DNA of 18,577 nt from Thermoplasmata archaeon (GTDB lineage: Archaea; Thermoplasmatota; Thermoplasmata; GCA-020350865). The stretch is taken from assembly GCA_020351895.1 (NCBI GenBank), contig CP070672.1, positions 1,013,455-1,032,031 on the forward strand, read 5' to 3'. Below the pieces are notes generated by a model that saw only the letters and a program-made list of their open reading frames with translations, was not told where the DNA came from and searched no databases. How positions within the stretch are numbered: the stretch's first letter is position 1; the number at the start of each line of letters is the position of its first letter. Below, one piece after another: positions 14,826 to 18,577 of this stretch. Position numbers and translations under genes: made by a program.

Positions 14826-15950
14826 TCAAACCTTATTGAGATCTTGATATATACTTAGGGATGGGCTCTTGTGTCTCAGTGAATTTAGACCCGAAGAGAT
14901 GCTGTACTTGATTCCTAAATACCTTGTTAACATGTTGAAAAAGGGGCGAAGCGATTTCCCATCCTCTATTCTTCTTCTAACTATTGGATTGGATGCAAGT
15001 CTGATGAACATGTCTTTCTCTTTATTAGTTGTATTAACAAGAACACTTCCGATCCTTTCCCAGTATTTTAGCTCCTCTAATAGACTCGCCAAAAGGTTTT
15101 GATAACTCCTTTCTTTCATTATTGCCTCAGCGCACAGTTTTGCGGATTCTATGGAATATTTCAATCCAAAACCGTAGGTTTTATCTGTAAAAGATGCGGC
15201 CCCACCGATAACAAATACGTTATTCTTTTGATATGAATGAAACTTATACCACTTCTCCATATCTGTCCACTCGTTGATAATCTTCAAGCCCAAACCATCG
15301 GCATAATTCCTGAGTCTGTATCTTAAGGTTCGGGCATTGAATCCATTTCCAATGGAAGCCGATACCAGGCTGGCTGTCTTTTTATCGATTGGGATAAGAT
15401 AGAGGTAACCACCGGGGGCGTAGTTATTGTCAAATAAGGAAAGAGTAACTCCTGGTTGGAATTCTCCCCTAACGGTTAGCCCCAGGCCAAGACCTGTTAT
15501 CTCCGGGTCCCTTTCCCTCATACCTGCTATAAACGCAATTTTAGACCTGAATCCATCTGCAGCCACAATATAGTCCCAATCAGATAATTCATTTAAATTC
15601 TTGATTTTCGTTGAATAATGTATTTTTACACGTGATTCAACTTCTTTTCTCACCTCTACATCCACACCCTCGGTTCCACCAATCTTGTAGAGATAACCGA
15701 GGTGGCCATGAAAAGACGAGGATTCGTTCTCTGAAGACAAAATAAGTCTTGAGACTTCATAGGTGGGTTGAAGTTTAGGAACGTTTTCCAGGTAATATAT
15801 AGAACCCTCCATCTGCAATGGGCGGGATGCTCCGCTTTTATCACATGATTCGAAAATTTCTACATCGTGATAATCGGCAAGAATCGAGGCACAAGTGGAC
15901 CCAGCTATACCAGACCCGATAATGGCAATCCTCTTCCTCATTGGCTTCAT
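14826..15950 (-). CDS. Geranylgeranyl-reductase-like FAD-dependent oxidoreductase
   Basis: A 374-residue flavoprotein. The N-terminal FAD-binding motif is GSGIAG (12-17), with an acidic Glu34 at the end of the second strand. DYIVAADGFRS further on matches the usual second FAD contact. APGGYLYLIP (about 178-187) corresponds to the PGGYxWxFP stretch of the geranylgeranyl reductase family, and GGAASFTDKTYGFGLKYSI (about 246-264) to its GDAAG...G segment. Family members saturate prenyl chains of archaeal lipids or act as monooxygenase-like oxidoreductases. Here GGAA replaces the usual GDAA, so the FAD-contacting Asp is missing and activity may differ. It is divergent from an HTH_10 regulator with a shared promoter region, and lies 74 bp upstream of fic. 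The precise substrate is unknown. Confidence 0.82.
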   Translation of the reverse strand: MKPMRKRIAIIGSGIAGSTCASILADYHDVEIFESCDKSGASRPLQMEGSIYYLENVPKLQPTYEVSRLILSSENESSSFHGHLGYLYKIGGTEGVDVEVRKEVESRVKIHYSTKIKNLNELSDWDYIVAADGFRSKIAFIAGMRERDPEITGLGLGLTVRGEFQPGVTLSLFDNNYAPGGYLYLIPIDKKTASLVSASIGNGFNARTLRYRLRNYADGLGLKIINEWTDMEKWYKFHSYQKNNVFVIGGAASFTDKTYGFGLKYSIESAKLCAEAIMKERSYQNLLASLLEELKYWERIGSVLVNTTNKEKDMFIRLASNPIVRRRIEDGKSLRPFFNMLTRYLGIKYSISSGLNSLRHKSPSLSIYQDLNKV

Positions 15951-15972
15951 TTGTAGGAATATAACTTCGGTA

Positions 15973-15985
15973 ATAAATATATACT
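15973..15985. promoter_or_regulatory. Shared TATA element of the divergent flavoprotein/HTH_10 promoter
   Basis: An AT-only stretch around AAATATATAC can be read in both directions. On the minus strand it is centred 28 bp before the flavoprotein ATG (15950), predicting a leaderless mRNA. On the plus strand it is centred 34 bp before the regulator ATG (16014), predicting a leader of about 8 nt. Confidence 0.5.
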
Positions 15986-15987
15986 CT

Positions 15988-16003
15988 GGTATACATGTAT
16001 ACC
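15988..16003. promoter_or_regulatory. Perfect 16-bp palindrome, operator candidate
   Basis: GGTATACATGTATACC is a perfect palindrome placed between the shared TATA element and the start of the HTH_10 gene. In that direction it would cover the transcription start region (repression). In the other it abuts the upstream BRE side of the flavoprotein promoter (repression or activation). The obvious binding candidate is the adjacent regulator, but this is inference. Confidence 0.65.
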
Positions 16004-16013
16004 TTGTGATATT

Positions 16014-16670
16014 ATGCGCGAACTGGCCATAGCAAAATTGAATTTCGATCCATATGATATATACAATCTAGGATATGAGGAGCTATTCGATCACTTCGAA
16101 GAGATTGTGGTAACGAACGCGTTGATAGACAGCTCCAAGACATTTTTTGTTCTTGCAGAAGTATTGTGGAAAGGAAAACCTGATATGGATTTGATAAATA
16201 GGTTCGAGTTTTTTGATGAGGTCATTGAGATATCCCAGGAGGGGAATAATTACATTTACATGGCTATAGGGCGCCATCTTCCTATTTACTCAGAAATCAT
16301 AGAGGTCATGACTACCCAATTTCACTGTTTCATTGAATATCCTCTTGTCTATAAGCGAGATTACGTGTTCCAGCAGGTGGTGGGTAAGAGAGAAAACCTG
16401 AAAAAGTACATGGACTTTTTATCTGATATGGGAATCACATTTCGAATCGAATACATTAAGGATTACCACATCAAAGGTCGTGCACTTTTATCCGAGCTCA
16501 CAAACCGGCAATACGAGTGTATGAAGATGGCGCATGAGAATGGATACTTCGACATTCCAAAAAAAGCAAATCTGCGAAAGCTAGCAAGGAAGATGAAGAT
16601 GACACACGGAGCATTTTCCTTTCACTTAAGAAAGGCTCAGAGGACGATTAATGGGGCGTTGTTTGGGTGA
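16014..16670 (+). CDS. Bacterio-opsin-activator type (HTH_10) transcriptional regulator
   Basis: A 218-residue protein whose C-terminal 162-212 is an HTH_10 (Bat-type) domain, recognised by LTNRQYECMKMAHENGYFD followed by KKANLRKLARKMKMTHGAFSF, read here as ANLRKLARKMKM and THGAFSFHLRKA; the last part is the recognition helix. This family is almost confined to archaea. The N-terminal 160 residues have a mixed alpha/beta pattern of the kind seen in other HTH_10 proteins, without a recognisable PAS or GAF motif. It stands divergent to a geranylgeranyl-reductase-like flavoprotein, the classic position of a local regulator, with a perfect palindrome between. In haloarchaea Bat regulates retinal and opsin genes. 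A comparable link to isoprenoid metabolism here is possible but not shown by the sequence. Confidence 0.9.
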   Translation: MRELAIAKLNFDPYDIYNLGYEELFDHFEEIVVTNALIDSSKTFFVLAEVLWKGKPDMDLINRFEFFDEVIEISQEGNNYIYMAIGRHLPIYSEIIEVMTTQFHCFIEYPLVYKRDYVFQQVVGKRENLKKYMDFLSDMGITFRIEYIKDYHIKGRALLSELTNRQYECMKMAHENGYFDIPKKANLRKLARKMKMTHGAFSFHLRKAQRTINGALFG

Positions 16671-16673
16671 TCC

Positions 16674-16679
16674 TTTTTT
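16674..16679 (+). terminator. Oligo-T terminator after the HTH_10 regulator
   Basis: Six T start three bases after the stop codon, with more T-rich sequence following (AATTTTAAT). This suits an archaeal terminator. Confidence 0.4.
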
Positions 16680-16827
16680 AATTTTAATAAACAGAAATCA
16701 TTGTATATCTGATTACTTAAAATTCAAACTCATAATCTGTATGTTCTATAATTATGCAAGTAAGCCACCGAACAATATATGAACATTTATTATTAGAAAT
16801 AAACATTATAATTACAGTGATTCAAAA

Positions 16828-18042
16828 ATGATTGGAGGAAAAAATAACACTTGCTCTAAAATAAGATGGATTTCAATCCTTATTATACCCTTTATATTAG
16901 TTAATATTGGCTTTTTAGACATAGTTTGCTTTAACTCGCAAGCTTCACAACCAAAAAATCCTATACCCATATTTGCAGGACTTAGTGGCGATAATGTTAT
17001 TATTCTCGATGATTTCGAAATAATTAAATTTGACATGGAGGGAAACAAAATTTGGAAGATAGATACCGATGTATATAGCGGCCTTTTAACTTCAAATTCG
17101 ACAACATTGGTTGGGTCACACAAGAGGGTATATGTTTTTGATGGAAACGGAAATAATAGATTTAAAAGGCCTTTCGGGATCGGTTATTATACTTTATCCA
17201 ATGATGGTTCTGTTATTTATGAGATAAGGACCTCTACTTTTTTAAATAATAATGGCAAAACACTATTTACACAAAATAAAAACGAATCAGGTTTACCACA
17301 ATTATATTCAATTTCAGGAGATGGTTTAACATTTGTAAGGACCACTCCTTTTAACTTCGGGATGGTTTCGCGGTTAAATGCTTTACATATAGCTGGAACA
17401 ACATGGGAATGTCGGATTTTTGCTACTTTAAAGTCCATGGCAGTATCTTATAACGGTTCTGATATATTTCTTGGAACAACAAGAGGTTTATATCGATTTG
17501 AACGCCATTCCACCGAGTTTAATTATTCAGAGGAGGAGTATATTGTAATAGAATATTTGTTGTATATCGACGATATAAGCATATCGGATGACGGTTATAT
17601 TGTCGCAGCAAAAACAGAGGAAGGTATCTATTTTCTAAAAAATATGGCCTTACAGGATAAAAACTTCCAAGGTGACCTGGTTTCTATATCTCCTGACGGA
17701 CAAACCATTCTAATAATAGACAATCTGAAACTTTTTATGTACGATAACAATCTGACCTTATTATGGGAATCCCATAAGTTATCGCGAAATGGTGTTCATT
17801 ACAACAATGATATATCAATTATTAATGGTGATTCCATTGTGCTTGTAATAACTGAGGGATACATATCTGTCTTTGATAAGATGGGAAATGAGCTTTGGAA
17901 CTATAAAGGTAAACATGACATTTATGATTTTGAGAATAATGAATCGCTTTGCTTTATTCTTCCATTAATAATAATATTAACGATTCCGCCGATAATTATT
18001 TGGCGTATAAAAAAGTTCAATAAGAATCAAAAAAATAGATAA
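16828..18042 (+). CDS. Membrane-anchored extracellular beta-propeller protein
   Basis: A 404-residue protein with a hydrophobic export segment at about 13-34 (WISILIIPFILVNIGFL) and a C-terminal membrane helix at about 376-392 followed by basic residues (WRIKKFNKNQKNR), so the middle is predicted outside the cell. The middle shows repeated propeller blades of the PQQ/WD40-like type. Examples are IIKFDMEGNKIWKI, VYVFDGNGN, ISGDGLTFV, ISDDGYIVAAKT, ISPDGQTILII and ISVFDKMGNELWNY, probably seven or eight blades. There are several N-x-S/T sequons. No enzymatic motif is visible, so a binding or scaffolding role at the cell surface is likely. The partial AGTGAT site 5 nt before the ATG may serve as Shine-Dalgarno. 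The region is markedly AT-rich. Confidence 0.82.
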   Translation: MIGGKNNTCSKIRWISILIIPFILVNIGFLDIVCFNSQASQPKNPIPIFAGLSGDNVIILDDFEIIKFDMEGNKIWKIDTDVYSGLLTSNSTTLVGSHKRVYVFDGNGNNRFKRPFGIGYYTLSNDGSVIYEIRTSTFLNNNGKTLFTQNKNESGLPQLYSISGDGLTFVRTTPFNFGMVSRLNALHIAGTTWECRIFATLKSMAVSYNGSDIFLGTTRGLYRFERHSTEFNYSEEEYIVIEYLLYIDDISISDDGYIVAAKTEEGIYFLKNMALQDKNFQGDLVSISPDGQTILIIDNLKLFMYDNNLTLLWESHKLSRNGVHYNNDISIINGDSIVLVITEGYISVFDKMGNELWNYKGKHDIYDFENNESLCFILPLIIILTIPPIIIWRIKKFNKNQKNR

Positions 18043-18204
18043 TAGGAAGTGATTTATGTAGAAAAATTGTTTAATGTTGTCTATCCTCATAAAAAAACTA
18101 GCAATCATCACGAAATCAAAAAATTCTAAAACTCATTGAAAATCAGAGAATTCAAGGTAAATGCACGCTTTATTGGAATTTCCAAGAGACATATAATGAT
18201 CTCT

Positions 18205-18576
18205 CTAGTTTGTATCTCGATTCTTACCCCTACCAATAGAATTGCGCCTCAGATCCCAATAAGTTTCCTCATCGATCTTCCCCTGCACTAATTTAGTTAT
18301 CAACCTCAATGTCTTGATTTTTTCAAGTTCTTCGGGGTAAATATAAGAATGATGAATTTCGTTGCCTATTCTTGTTGTATTAATTCTTTCCTTCTCAACT
18401 AAAAAACGTATATTTTTCCTCACAGTTAAACGATTTATCCTGGTTTTTGTTGCAAGCTCCTTCTGTGTTATTCCAGGATTCTTTTTAATGGAATTAATTA
18501 ATAACAACTGAGTTTTACTTAAACCATTTTTCCCCTTATGTTCAGTGGGATAATATATCCTCTTCTTAGAGTCCGA
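18205..18576 (-). CDS. Winged-helix transcriptional regulator (5' end outside window)
   Basis: The minus-strand frame is open from the right edge to the stop at 18205, giving 123 codons with the N-terminus missing. A start at TTG 18507 would cut into the first helix of the DNA-binding domain, so the true start is probably beyond the window. The visible part begins with RIYYPTEHKGKNGLSKTQ, where IYYPTE looks like the wing of a preceding domain. A winged-helix domain follows, LLINSIKKNPGITQKELATK and RINRLTVRKNIRFLVEKERI, ending in a wing (HHSYIYPEEL). Two successive winged helices of this kind are common in archaeal MarR/ArsR-like regulators. A short helical tail (TLRLITKLVQGKIDEETYW) follows. 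The regulated genes are unknown. Confidence 0.83.
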   Translation of the reverse strand, partial: SDSKKRIYYPTEHKGKNGLSKTQLLLINSIKKNPGITQKELATKTRINRLTVRKNIRFLVEKERINTTRIGNEIHHSYIYPEELEKIKTLRLITKLVQGKIDEETYWDLRRNSIGRGKNRDTN

Positions 18577-18577
18577 A

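Noticed and set aside
14826..15950. Reading the flavoprotein as lycopene cyclase or another carotenoid enzyme because of the Bat-type neighbour
   Set aside because: Its motifs fit the geranylgeranyl-reductase type better, and no carotenoid or rhodopsin gene is present in the window.
18102..18239. A 45-codon plus-strand open stretch that reads like a possible gene remnant
   Set aside because: No start codon, a stop just upstream, no recognisable homology, and it overlaps the winged-helix gene on the other strand.
1..18577. CRISPR arrays, transposases, insertion-sequence ends or tRNA-linked attachment sites
   Set aside because: No regularly spaced direct repeats of 25-40 bp, no transposase or integrase motifs and no tRNA gene were found in reading both strands.

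Overview
The window looks like a chromosomal segment of an archaeon, most probably an uncultivated Thermoplasmatota (Thermoplasmata-like) lineage. The archaeal signs are an Sm-like RNA-binding protein, an archaeal-type Trm1, a THEP1-type NTPase, a MOFRL-family glycerate 2-kinase, a bacterio-opsin-activator type (HTH_10) regulator, and TATA boxes about 26 bp before many start codons (leaderless transcripts). Coupled internal genes instead carry AGGTG-type Shine-Dalgarno sites. The lineage is inferred from the gene mix; no marker such as 16S rRNA is present.

Layout. 1-4593 (minus) is the first 1531 codons of a giant exported protein that runs off the left edge. It has a signal peptide, a duplicated module with two lamin-tail-like domains, a ~95-residue repeat array and a CARDB-like domain. 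4594-4900 is a gene-free leader and promoter region. 4901-5116 (minus) is an LSm protein and 5265-5582 (minus) a small charged protein of unknown function. 5775-8372 (plus) is a coupled operon: THEP1 NTPase, Trm1 and an EamA transporter. 8457-10705 (plus) is a two-gene operon of glyoxylate/hydroxypyruvate reductase and glycerate 2-kinase, which together would feed hydroxypyruvate through D-glycerate into 2-phosphoglycerate. It is followed by a small membrane-anchored glycoprotein candidate, an Lrp/AsnC regulator, and an MscS-like channel with an extracellular Big_5-like domain. Convergent to these, on the minus strand, are a Fic protein with a C-terminal excisionase-like HTH (13825-14751) and a geranylgeranyl-reductase-like flavoprotein (14826-15950). 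The flavoprotein is divergent from an HTH_10 regulator (16014-16670). The AT-richer right end holds a membrane-anchored beta-propeller protein and the 3' part of a winged-helix regulator that runs off the right edge.

The most striking regulatory signals are two. Two inverted repeats with near-identical arms lie exactly 50 bp apart and cover the promoter and start codon of the fic gene. A perfect 16-bp palindrome sits in the flavoprotein/HTH_10 divergent promoter. No rRNA, tRNA, CRISPR array, transposase or clear insertion sequence was seen.
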